A stretch of 64,000 nucleotides of DNA, from assembly GCA_963921425.1 (NCBI GenBank), contig OY992836.1, positions 17,687,614-17,751,613 of the forward strand, written 5' to 3'. Below, in pieces: positions 10,294 to 22,059 of the stretch. The position numbers and the translations under genes were made by a program. The notes beneath the pieces were generated by a model that was not told the origin of the DNA, did no database searches, and saw only the letters and a list, made by a program, of their open reading frames with translations. Position 1 is the first letter of the stretch, and every line of letters begins with the position of its first letter. The stretch is from Dryas octopetala (Eukaryota > Streptophyta > Magnoliopsida > Rosales > Rosaceae).

Positions 10294-13200
10294 ATGGCGA
10301 AGCTTCTCCGTAACACTCTTACTATGAAACGCTTTCTGTTCCCACCACAGGTTTACCATTTCTTCACTTGTAAACAAGAAAGTTTTCTTTTTGCTTATTT
10401 AAAGTCGCATAAAGTTTAGCTTTCTGTTTGGTCCCCGGGAAAGTTCATAAAAACGGTGTCTCAATGTAAATACTTAATGGGGGACCAGGAAAGCTAAGAA
10501 AAAAATTATACCTTCTGAGCTTTTTGCATTTATTTAGTTATTTATTTATTTTGTTTTGCAGGGTTATAGGAGAGAAATATTGGGGACATCTACCCAGTTT
10601 TGCAATTTTTCTTGTAAAGGTGCTTGCTTCAATTTTCCTCATACTCTTTTGTTCTGATTCTTGATGCCTTCAACAACATACTCTGCGAAATGTTAGATTT
10701 TTTATTTATTTCTTTCCGAATGAGTTTGGACATATTATAAGGAAGCTTTAAATATATCTAGAAATACTGCATTTTCTTGTTAATGGGAAAAAAGAAAAGA
10801 GAAAAAACTGGGACCAAAGCAGAGAGCGATGTAGTAATCAACTTTATGACCCTATTGTTGCATGCATGAATTATCTTCTTGATAGGGTGAAATTTATCCC
10901 ATTAGTATAGAAACTTGTAATAATAGAATGACTATTATCCCTTATCTTCAAATTCTTCTTTTAAAGTTATTTAAAAATGAGTGATTCTCTTGGAGTATGT
11001 TCTGGCATAAAACACTGTTTGTTCCCCATACGATTTAAAAAGTTTCAAATGCTATCTGAAGGTAGAAGGAAATCTAAGTCAGATGGAAGTGACTCCTGTG
11101 AAGAGAATATGTCCAAGAAAGACTTAGCCCTGCAGCAAGCCCTGGATCAGATTACCTCCTCATTTGGAAAAGGATCTATAATGTGGCTTGGTCGGACTGT
11201 CTCTCCTAGACACGTCCCAGTGGTATCCACGGGTTCTTTTGCCCTGGATCTAGCGCTGGGAACCGGTGGATTTCCAAAGGTATCTTGCAAAATCAATCAC
11301 TGGAATGTTTAGGGTCATTATTGCTGGGAACCCATAGTCTTGATCATATGTGCATGTTTTTGTGCATAGGGTGCGAGACAGGCAGATTTGACCTTTTTGT
11401 CAGTGTGGAATATGTATTTGCTGCTTGTGATATGCCTTCATTGAATTTCTGTAGGGACGTGTTGTGGAGATATATGGTCCTGAGGCTTCTGGGAAAACTA
11501 CTCTTGCTCTACATGTAATAGCCGAAGCACAGAAGAAAGGAGGTTGTATTATAAGTTCCCAAAATAATATTTTTACCTTACAGCATTAATAAACATGGTT
11601 TGGATAAAGCACTTCCATATTTATGGTTTTTAGTCCTATCATTTGGTGTTAAATTAACACATTGCACTTCATTTATAGAACATAGTTGGCTATCGTATGT
11701 GAGAGATGCACTTTCCTTTTCCTTCTTTCTTTCTGTTGTTTTATTCTTTGTGCATGTGGTACTTGCACGTGTGCACACACACATACACACATCTGAATGC
11801 GAGTTTCCGAATCATTTCCTCAGTTGCAAATAATTAGAAGAGTTGTTTGGCTGGTTTTCCTATAAAAAAATTATTTGAGGCTCTATCCACCCCTTTGGCT
11901 CTGCCCCTGCATCTGCCCCACCTAATCCCTGATTTTATCTGTGTGTTGATCTAGCCATATTAGTAAATTCCTCTGATATATTAGCTTGAAATGTTGAAGT
12001 GAAGCTTGGCATTTGCATATTGAAAAATTATCTTTGATTCATAATATCAATTAAGGTTGTAGGATGGTGTAAATTGTCCTGTTTTGATACATTTACTAAT
12101 GAAGGACCGGTTGGGACCATTTTTCAGCGTGGATTACAACTTACAGTATCTATTAATGCCAAGCTTACAAGTATTATCTTCTGTTGATGATTTTGCATTT
12201 GGCTTCCGTCATGATTTTGAGTTCCTTGTTTAATGCCACTTTATGTAGGTTACTGTGTTTTTGTTGATGCTGAGCATGCTCTTGATCCTTCACTGGCTCA
12301 GGCTATTGGGGTAAACACTGAGAATCTGCTTCTCTCGCAACCTGATTGTGGTGAACAAGCCCTCAGTCTTGTCGACACTCTAATTCGGAGTGGTTCAGTT
12401 GATGTTGTTGTTGTTGACAGTGTAAGTAAGGTGCTTTTCTGTTAAGTGTTAACGATGTATTTTGTAGGTAAATTATCCGTCAGTTTTTTCTTATTTACAC
12501 ATGCTCGATGTGATCTAAAATCTTTTTAGTTTGTTGGTTTTGGTTCTTCTTTCCCCCCTCATATCATCTCAAGAGGCTTTTACTTTCTTGGATAGAATTG
12601 TTTTCTTATACATTGCACAGTAACTTGTCCTGGTAGATGAAATGGTTGCCATATGATGACAGGTAGCTGCCCTTGTGCCTAAGAGTGAACTTGATGGTGA
12701 GATGGGTGATGCTCATATGGCGGTGCAGGCTAGATTAATGAGTCAGGCACTTCGCAAATTGAGTCACTCTTTGTCTCTGTCACAGACAGTATTAATCTTC
12801 ACAAATCAGGTATCAGCTTTGGGTTTCATATGTAATCTGTTACAATCTGAATGACCTACAGAGTTTTATTTTTATGAATTTCATACAGACAGGTCCACTT
12901 CAACTTGTGTGGTTTTAATTTTGTACATAGGCTGGCCCGAACAAATTTTGGAATTTGCTGGGTTTTGTGTTGTTGAAAAAGTAATTTGATAGTTTGGTTG
13001 TTCTCCAATTTTATTGAAAGATGTGGATATCTGTTTGAAGATCAGATTTCTCCAATTCATTGGGTTTATCATCAGGTGAGGTCGAAGATTTCTACTTTTG
13101 GAGGATTTGGTGGGCCCACTGAAGTTACTTGTGGCGGCAATGCATTAAAGTTTTATGCTTCAGTGCGCCTTAATATCAGGAGAATAGGGCTTGTCAAGAA

Positions 13201-14516
13201 GGGTGAAGAGGTAACCATTTGTCTATTTTGTTCATGAATTTTAACTTTCTTTTGGAGAGAGGTAGTTTCCATTATAGCTGTCACCTATGCTTATGGTATA
13301 TATTAAAATTTAAATTGGTGTTGAATACCATTTATTGATATCCTGAAAATTTTCTTGGCTTTAATTAGGCTACTCTCACTAGGCTATCCAGTCATCATAT
13401 CTGGTTGAAAACATCCTTGGGAAAATAACTGTTTTTGAGTCTCAAGCACTGTCCTTTGGTCTTCATTGGCAGCTAAGCTAGTAAGGGTGTGATAGTAATG
13501 TGAAAGTGTTTTTGAGTCTCAAGCACTGTCCTTTGGTCTTCATTGGCAGCTAAGCTAGTAAGGGTGTGATAAGTAATGTGAAAGAGGAGCAGCTCAATGT
13601 TGCTTTCACAGTATCACTCAAATGGTAGTTGTAGAAGTGAAGCTCTTAGTTCATTCTTGGCTTTATCTGTTTTGGCTTGCTTGCACACCTGATAACTTTT
13701 GGAAGTAGGGGTCTCCCTTTAGATGTAAATAATGTCAAAACACTTCTGTTTGATTGTTTATTGTTCGGTGAGGAAAATGCTAGAAGGTTGTATGCTGTTC
13801 ATGTGACAAGCAACATAAAGGTTTGAATAACTTATATGATCTGAGTCATCCCTGATTGTTCTTTTGGATGTGTTCATTTTTCATTTTCCAATAGAATTTT
13901 TATTTTTATTTTTATTTGGCTAAGCCACATAGGCACATAGGGAGAAATCACTTTCTTTTGCAGGCCGTCAAAGTAAACATTACCTTTACCTGAATCTGAT
14001 GAATATGGCTTACATGTTTCTCTTGCCCCCCCCTTCAAGCCCTCCCCCTCCTCCTAAGTGCCCTTTGAAGGATCAGATATTATGTTGTTGATGCATCCTT
14101 TTGAAAGAAATTATTTTTCTATGCAGACTTTAGGAAGTCAAGTTCAAGTGAAGATAGTGAAGAACAAGCTTGCTCCCCCATTCAGAACTGTCCTGTTAGA
14201 GCTTGAGTTTGGCAAGGGTCTATGTCGTCAATCGGAGATCATAGGGTTGGGACTGAAACACAAATTTATCACAAAGGCTGGTTCACATTACAATTTAAAT
14301 GGTCAAACTTTCCATGGCAAGGATGCTTTGAAAAGGTTTTTGTCTGAGAATAATACTGTTTTGGAAGAACTTACAATGAAGCTCAGGGAGAAGCTAGTTG
14401 ATGTTGTGACAGACAAGGAAGCAGAAACAGAACCGCCTATGGGTGAAGGTCCTATAGAGGAAATTGTTTCACCTGATTCAACCGATGAAGATGCAGTTAC
14501 GGCAGTTGAAGCGTAA
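10294..14516 (+). CDS. RECA2: Organellar RecA recombinase (mitochondrial type, acidic C-terminus)
   Basis: Eight exons: 10294-10350, 10562-10619, 11062-11279, 11455-11542, 12249-12421, 12663-12809, 13076-13210, 14127-14516; 421 aa. The first 45 residues ([16 protein letters not shown]...) are basic and lack acids, like a mitochondrial presequence. The RecA core has Walker [10 protein letters not shown] at about 119, Walker B VDVVVVDS near 195, and the DNA-binding loop region [18 protein letters not shown]. The C-terminal 60 residues are acidic and end [15 protein letters not shown]. The protein drives strand exchange and repair of organelle DNA and limits recombination between short repeats. 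An acidic tail fits the Arabidopsis At2g19490 type, called RECA2 in some papers and recA homolog 3 in some databases. The ATG at 10294 starts the conserved MAxxLRN sequence; an in-frame ATG at 10183 lies in the leader. Confidence 0.93.
13431..13584. repeat. 77-bp tandem duplication in a RecA intron
   Basis: A 77-bp segment starting GTTTTTGAGTCTCAAGCACT occurs twice in a row at 13431-13507 and 13508-13584. The copies are nearly identical. It lies in the last intron and does not touch the exons. Confidence 0.9.
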
Positions 14517-17500
14517 AATGTTCAGATGGCTTCAAATTGTAGAATGAAGTTTTCCTTGTTTTCTTTGGCGGGATTCAATGCTCTAGGGGACCAGCTACTG
14601 CATTCTTCTCATCAGTTGGTATGTTGGAATTAGAAATGGCACACATAAAAGTGTTTAGGAAGCCTTTGGTTCAGAATCACTTGCTCTCCTTGTAAATTGT
14701 TATTACTAATCACTATATATGGCATGGGTGTAGTGAAGTTTTGTGGGTTCAAAGGGGGAAATTTGGAAGGATGGAGGGCTTTTTTTAAAATGTCTGGGTT
14801 CACCCTAGCTGATTGTTAAATTTTCAGCTACAGTTTGTATGTCACCAAGGTCAATGTTATATATCGTTTTATTTAACAAAAAAAGGGTTAGAATATCATT
14901 TGTGAATTGCTACTAGTGCTACTTTAGTTGTTGCCGTCTTTGTACAGACATGATATGCATTTGAAAATCATACTTCAAGCTGTCTCTGTTGCAATGACAT
15001 GAAATACTTTCAAGTCATTTTCTAATACTTTCAATGACATGAAATATTCTGATTTTGGTCCATCCCTATTTTGTTTATTTTTAAAAATCTGGTTTAGGTA
15101 AATTTGTATGGCCTTATTATTAAGAATCAACATTTTTTCTATTGATTAACATTATATATTTTCTTTTTGAAAAAAATTAATTTCGTGGCTACCTTGTCGG
15201 AGGAATTAAACTTGAGAAAACTCCTTTGTATCTTCGAGGAGCACTCCGACACAACCTTGTAATTAAACTTGTTTATTTGGACATTAATCAAGACTAGGAG
15301 GAGGACAAGATAAAGCTAGATCTCTGACAATAAGATAAAACGATCATTGTAATGTGTTGATTTTGTTGTTTCATTAAGCACTTTAATAATTAGTTTGAAA
15401 ATTTGGCTTAAACCAACTCTAATCTTTATAAAGCAACAAATTACATATAAACCTCTCCACCTAAAAAGTTTAATTAAACTCATAACCCAATAAAGGTCTT
15501 TATTTAAACTTGTTGAATTAATGAATGTTCATATAGTGTTATTGTCGTTATTTATTTAGTTCTCACCTATATCTCAGATATTCATAACTAATCCTCATCA
15601 TATAAATCACTTCAATATATATATATATATAACTTAAGTAGAAAAAAAAGATAGTATGAAAAGTTTGCCAAATTATACACATTATACATATATTAAATTA
15701 TCATATAATAATTTACAATGTTCTTCGAGTGACTCGAGTCAATAAACATATATATTCATAAGAATTTATTTTGCGTACTAATGCTTTTAGAATTTTATTC
15801 TTTTATATGAGCATAAAAAGATCCATATAATAAAGCATGTTAGAAAATCGTAGTTTGTATATTAATTGATTAACTTGTTGCATTAAATCATTAATCATTG
15901 TCAATTGTTGTCGATTGCCGTGTGCGGAATTGTTTTTTTTTTTAATAAGTTCAGCTACTTCAAAAAAATGAAATTAAGTTCTATCAGCTGGGTTTCTTAT
16001 CACCTTCTCATCCATGTGGGCACATAATTAATCTCAACTGCTTGAAATTATATAAAATATACCCAACAATTTATACAAGCCTTTTTTCATTGAATTCCAA
16101 ATTGCATTAATGAGGAAAACAATTACATAACATGGCCAACCAGAAGAGTGGCCTGCACAACACAAACAGATTAGAAAGACACAAAACCTGCTCTTAAAGT
16201 GATCTCCAAACCTGCTCAAGCAATGTTTCTCTCACTTCAATTGAATCATTATCGTAGAATAATGTTTAGGATTATGTCAATATAGATTTTAAATGATGTG
16301 ACAGTGTTAAAATTTACTTGTTAATTGTAAATAAAGGGTTTATTTCATATTTAGTACTTAAATTTTGATCATTGTCTTAATGTGGTACCTAAACTTTTAT
16401 TTGTCTCAATTGAGTACCTAAACTTTTATTTTGTGTCTAATAGATATTAAAATGAATTTCTATTAAAATTGTCAACAAAAGTTAGGGGCAATATAGTCAA
16501 AGTATATTTTAATTATTTTCTTTATATGTTTAAAATTATTAAAAAAAAACACAACAAACAAAAAAATAAAAAATTATAATTAAAATATAAATTTTTTGAA
16601 GTAACTATATTGTCTCTAACTTTTGTTGACAATTTTAACAAAAATTCATTTTGGTATCTATTAGACACAAAATAAAAATTTAAGTACTCAATTGAGACAA
16701 ATAAAAGTTTAAGTACCACATTAAGACAATAGTCAAAGTTTAGGTACTAAATATAAAAAAAACCCGTAAATAAATGAACTTCAAAATAAGTGTAAATGTA
16801 AATCTAAATTACCACATCATTTAGGATTAAATTTAAGAATTACCATTTTCTTAATTAAGGGAGAGAATTACAACTAGTTATATACTCAAATTTGACCGAC
16901 CTGTGACTTTGCATGTGGCTTTTCAAGGAGCTCTTACCTCTCTTTTGCATCAGATTAGGTAGAACCCTAGAAGGTTCATGCAAATAAATTAAAAAGGAAA
17001 AAAAGAAAGAAAGAAAAAAGAACAAGACTATGGTCTTGAACAACTGCATGCTAGAGTCAAAACCGCCGTCTCAAAAAAGCTGACACACTAATTTCCATAT
17101 AGAAAAGTGATTGACTAAAGCCTTGGAATTTCCAAACAGATTAAGACAAATGCAGAATTTTAATCCATGGATTAGTTAAATGCATCGGATTCGAACCTCA
17201 ACGACCCAGCAAGCACATATGACATGGCGTTGTGAAGTGTACGTGTACGTGGTTGGTTTGGCTGGTGGAGAAAGAAACATTGAAAAAGTGAATTTTTGAC
17301 ACGTTAGACCAAACAATATTTATTTTGAATATTGAATAATTCGATCAGTATCAATCAATCGTTTGTTGGATTTGTTCATTGATTCATGGCGGTTACTTTC
17401 ATAGTCTCACGTACCCTGTTTGCAGTCAATTTGGGCGACATTTTAGATTCGTACAAGAAAATAAAATTGATCTAGAACCCACAAAAGACCCACGACAAGA

Positions 17501-18062
17501 AAATTGGGAAAACTAAGACTTGTATTTGGTGGGCTTGACCCCCAATCGGTGAAAATGACCCAATAAATTTATTTTTCTTTTTTATCAACTAATATTGGAA
17601 ATGAACTCGAATTTTAAATGTAACTGTATAAGAATGAATTCTTTATCATTAGAATGGTAAACTCTACAATATTTATTATTTTTGTAGCGAAAAGCTCTAC
17701 AATATATGTTACAACCTATAAATTGACCTAGGTGCAGAATATAATTAACCCAAAAAAATAATATAACCATATTATAAGCCTAGCAAACAGATATGATTAA
17801 TGAAAGTGACTATTTCCTATCAAAAAGAAGAAAAAAAGGAAAAGAAAGAGTGGCTATCAAAATTGTACAAATGAGGCAGTAATTAATTAATTAATATGAA
17901 TGGAATAGCTAGATGTTGCGCGCATGTGCTCGAAAATTAATCGGATGGTGGGGATGGCTGGATGCATCGCGCCAAAAGTAGAAAGCAGCATATATAATGA
18001 TCAAAATCTTGGCTGGCCATTAATTCATCTAGACCATGTTGAAAATTTGATTGGTACAATAA
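14517..18062. other. Intergenic region
   Basis: RecA 3' UTR is likely to about 14760. The rest is AT-rich and holds one clear element (the MITE at 16336-16765). I see no gene on either strand; the longest frames are under 75 codons and unlike known proteins. Confidence 0.45.
16336..16765. mobile_element. Mutator-like MITE, 430 bp, with long terminal inverted repeats
   Basis: The two halves fold back over about 190 bp: the left end GGGTTTATTTCATATTTAGT pairs with the right end ...ATATAAAAAAAACCC. Exact 9-bp direct repeats, GTAAATAAA, flank it at 16327-16335 and 16766-16774. A 9-bp target duplication with long inverted repeats is the mark of the Mutator superfamily. It has no coding capacity. 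Confidence 0.85.
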
Positions 18063-21000
18063 TTATTTCAGTGCCACGTCAGCAACCACCCTTCTCACTG
18101 CTTCCTGGAAGGCAGGCTCGTCCCATTCGGTCCCCTATATATTAAACAACAAAAACAATTAATTAATTACTCAGTAATTAAATAATCTAACTTCTTAATT
18201 AATGAGTTAAAGACCCCTTTCCTTCCATGTCATTTCCTACATATGAATGGAATAGATGATGCATGCATGCTAGGGCTACCAACCCCCCATTTATCTGTGT
18301 ACTCAATTAATACTTAAATCTACAACAACCATAATAAAACCGAAAAAAATGATTGCTTAAGAAGGTAATTAATATATGTTAATAGTACCTTTCTTAAAGT
18401 TTCCATCATATCTAATATTAATTATTTCATGTTGTCTTTTATCTTACTAGAAATGCTAGCTAGGTTTACTTTGACAGATGCTTAATTTGATTAAGTACTA
18501 GTGCCCATTATTATTTCTGTGGTGCATGTTAAGTTGAATGAGAAATTACTTGTATTACATACCTGATCATCAACTCTTAATCTCAAGATTACGCGATTGA
18601 TGCTAGAGTTTGATTCTGTAATCCAAGTATTAGCCTCCATGGACATCAAGCTTACATTCTTAACTTGCTTCAAAAATTCCAGTATGCGAATCACCATATC
18701 TTCCGTACAACATTCTACTGCTCTTACAATCACTTGCAAGTCAATAATTTGCTGCTCTTCTGGAGTTGATGATTCGGATACACGTGTGAGGTTAACACTA
18801 ACTCTTTCGTTTGATGAGGAACCAGCGAATGCTGCTTCTTCTTCATTAGCTTCTTTGGCAGGCAAAAGCCTTGCCTCCAGCTGTTGGTTTCTTCGACTAA
18901 GCTCAGCAACTTGAGCTTTCAAACTAGTCAAGCACTCCCTCGCAGTTGTAAGAACTGATGCTTTGTCTTTCTGCATAGAATTAGAATTACATTAAACATG
19001 GAGTATATATAAGGAGAGAGATATTTTTGATAGAATTAGAAGAATCCAACCCAAAATCAATCATCACACGTATGGCTGTTAGGCCTTACACGTGAATAAT
19101 CTAGCTCTGATACCATGATAGAATTAGAACATTCAATCCAAAATCAATTGGTAATAGGTGGAGAGGCCCAAGACTTATAAGCACATATGCTAAGCTCTAG
19201 TTTTCCAATGTGGGATATTGCTTCACATTACTCTCAACAATTTTCTCTTGATTTATATTATGATGTGATAATGCACTACAAATAAAAACTATATATTGAT
19301 TATATGATATCATGTATGAACATGGATTTACCATATGATCGACAATATAACATATTACATATCTAAAAGCGTTATTTAAATTTACAATATGAGAAAAATG
19401 ATATATTATACATTTCCCAACAAATATATATGTTGATTTGAGTGTATGCATGTAGCTAGCATACCTTGGTTCCTGGAGGAAGTAGTGATTTCAATGCATG
19501 AAAGCTTTCGTTGAGTTTCTCACGCCTCTTGCGCTCTGATATCATATGCTGCAACTGACTGCTTGTGGGGCGGGTGGCTTGGATACCTTCGCGAATTCTC
19601 ATTTGATTTAAGCTTTTCAAGAAGGAAATCGACCGCTTCAGCATAGTTGGCCTGCGTAAATTAGCACTCATTTGCGCTCTTGGGGATAAAGCTGCTCTAT
19701 TAAAATCCTTGAAAGCACTGATTTTTGGGGTTAGCAGCTGGTGATGATCAGTAGGAGGTGATGGACTCATAATATTACTTTGTGGGGTACGTTGGTGTGA
19801 TGAAGAAGAGGAATTAGGTGAAGATAGAACTGCAAGGATGGCTCTTGTCATTGCAGCGTCTTCGATTTCCGGGGATGGGAATTGAATGTTTCGTATTCGA
19901 GAAAATGCTTGAATGGCTTGTTGATGAGGATCACTAGTTGTGGTAATGTTTGGTATTGCTTGCAATGGATTGGGAGGCGTTTGTGTAAGGACTTCTGGGA
20001 TGTGACAAGTGGTGGTTGGGATGTTGAAGATGAGGGATGAGTACTCTGGGCTGTCCATAGAGAGTGATCTCAAAGATGATGAGGAGGATGAAAGTGGGTT
20101 TTGCTGATCATTTGGCAGCCTGCTGGGAACTACTACTTCTCTATGTGGAGACAATTGTCTGGGAAAGTTTCTCATCATTAGTTCCCTTTTAATGTTTATC
20201 TGCTCAACATGCAACAACAACAAACAACAACAATAACAACAATTAATTCAGTTAACTAAACCTCATATATTATTACAATTAAGTGCCTTAATTAATGGGT
20301 CCTCTTACTTGTGGCACATTGGGCAAGCCAAGCTCAATCTCTCCACCCTTGCACCCCATGAAAACTGCAGTCTGTAATTTAGAGACGTACCAGAAATTAA
20401 TAAGAGAAAGGAGCACAATGGCATACATTTATTATAAAGCTAGCTCAAGAAATGACACCAGCTGGACTGTGAACCAATATGCAACATACCTTAATCCTTG
20501 CTTCCTGTTACAAACAGATGAAAAATCACTTAATTAGCAATATTATCTTGCACAAAATAACTTAAGCATGCATACATATGTATGTTTCAGCATGTAAAAT
20601 GTGATGATATATTTCACTTATTTTGGATATCATTAGTGATCGATAATAGCAATTTACCCGATAAAATTGCCTCTGAATCTCGTTGGATGCAAGCCTTTGG
20701 AGGTCCATTTCTTGCAACTCTACATATGAAAGACTATTCCTGAAAGCGAATCCTGGAACACACCTGATGATCATATATATGCAGCAAAGATTAACTTATG
20801 ATCAGAAGAATATATACATTAATTTGGAGCTTCTGGTTTAATTAGGCTTAATTATCTAGTAAAAATTATAAGTAGCGTTGAACTGTCTTACTCATTTTCT
20901 ACAACATTCAATAGTGATAGCCTATACTCATCAAAAAGCCTCCGAGCTAGACTCCCGGAAGAAGAGCTAGGTTGATTTTCTTCGTCATAGACACCATCAA

Positions 21001-21280
21001 GAAAGAGTAAGCAGCTGCATATACATGCAGAACCAACATATACATGAGTGGCTGCATAATTAATAGCATGCATACATACATACATAGACATACATATGTA
21101 TATATATATATATATATACAAAGGGAGAGAGAGAGAGAGAGAGAGAGAGGCTGTTGATCCATACTTAGAAGGATGGGGAATGTAAGACCACAAGCAAATG
21201 TACAAGCAGCCACAAGAGTGCATGAGGAGTCTGAGGAAATTGGCACGAGAGCCTTGATCGAGGTGGAAGGCAGTGTCCAT
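18063..21280 (-). CDS. BHLH041: Transcription factor bHLH041
   Basis: Eight exons on the minus strand: 21280-21165, 21014-20892, 20763-20658, 20504-20490, 20371-20309, 20199-19465, 18970-18563, 18134-18063; 545 aa. The N-terminus MDTAFHLDQGSRANFLRLLM with CLYICLWSYIPHP, and NEIQRQFYR-EARIK-TAVFMGC, match bHLH041 proteins as I recall them. The bHLH region (about 355-435) has the basic motif HMISERKRREKLNE with the His, Glu and Arg needed for E-box binding. It is split by an intron after LPPGTK. A C-terminal ACT-like domain begins near QIIDLQVIVRAVECC and ends in the last exon with EAVRRVVADVALK. The fourth exon is only 15 nt (EARIK). The protein should be nuclear and dimeric. The last exon was chosen because EWDEPAFQEAVRRVV completes the domain; reading through at 18562 instead adds unrelated residues. 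Confidence 0.9.
19028..19239 (-). mobile_element. Small LTR-type fossil (TRIM-like) in a bHLH041 intron
   Basis: On the minus strand a terminal repeat of about 120 bp begins TGTTGAGAG and ends CTATCA. TGGTATCAGAGC follows it, the usual primer-binding site matching initiator Met tRNA. A second stretch with the same 3' end closes the element. Exact 5-bp duplications flank it (ATTTT at 19023-19027 and 19240-19244). At 212 bp with no coding room it is a non-autonomous miniature element, incomplete, and lies in the intron between the sixth and seventh exons. The clear target duplication suggests moderate age. Confidence 0.75.
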
Positions 21281-21552
21281 ATACAAAATTGGTTGTTAAA
21301 ATTGCAAGATGCAGGAGATCCCTTTGGATCCCTACATACACTGCAATCCTTCTTTATGTCATCATTTGACTATATATGTTCCTTTTCCTTCTTCATGTTG
21401 AAAAATATGCAGCAGGACATATATATATATGCATCTAGAGAGATTAGAAAGAGTCTTAAGTAGAAGGTGGGGCAAGTTATACTATTATAATAAACCAAGA
21501 GAGATCAAGATGGCAAACAAGGTACTGATGATTAATGGAATTTAATTAAGCT

Positions 21553-21602
<50 letters not shown>

Positions 21603-21774
21603 AAAAGTAGTAGCTAGCTAGCTAGTGAAGGGGAAGAAAAGAAATGACAGAAGAAACTGATCGAAACAAGAAGATCCCACCACAATAAGAAGGCAGCTGG
21701 GTGAGAGAATTGAATTATATGCTGTCAGGACTAGTCGTGATCCTTGAAAAGTAGTAGTAAGCCAGAGAAGAGAA

Positions 21775-21812
<38 letters not shown>

Positions 21813-22013
21813 TGAGAAGTAACCAGGCAAGGGAAGGCAATTGGGTTCATGCCTCAAGGTTAGAAAAGTAGCGGTCAAAGTCCACCCATGACCCTTAATA
21901 TTATGCATAGTGGCATATATATATATGGGATGTGGATCCATTTGAAAAGGGTCAAGGGAGGAAGGCAGACTGTCCTTTTCCACTTTATTTATTTCCCACT
22001 TCTTTTAATAACA

Positions 22014-22057
<44 letters not shown>
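21125..22057. repeat. Cluster of GA/CT microsatellites around the bHLH041 5' end
   Basis: Four pure tracts occur at 21125-21149 (in intron 1), 21554-21598, 21778-21810 and 22017-22057. The last has the opposite strand sense to the others. All but the first lie within 0.8 kb upstream of the bHLH041 start codon. They may be leader or promoter sequence bound by GAGA-binding BPC proteins, or simply slippage products. Confidence 0.85.

Positions 22058-22059
<2 letters not shown>

Noticed and set aside
16522-16719. 65-codon minus-strand frame
   Set aside because: Lies inside the fold-back MITE and has no similarity to transposases.
18491-18562. Extension of the bHLH041 frame past the seventh exon
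   Set aside because: A GTATGT donor at 18562 and a last exon at 18134-18063 complete the conserved C-terminal domain; the read-through residues do not.
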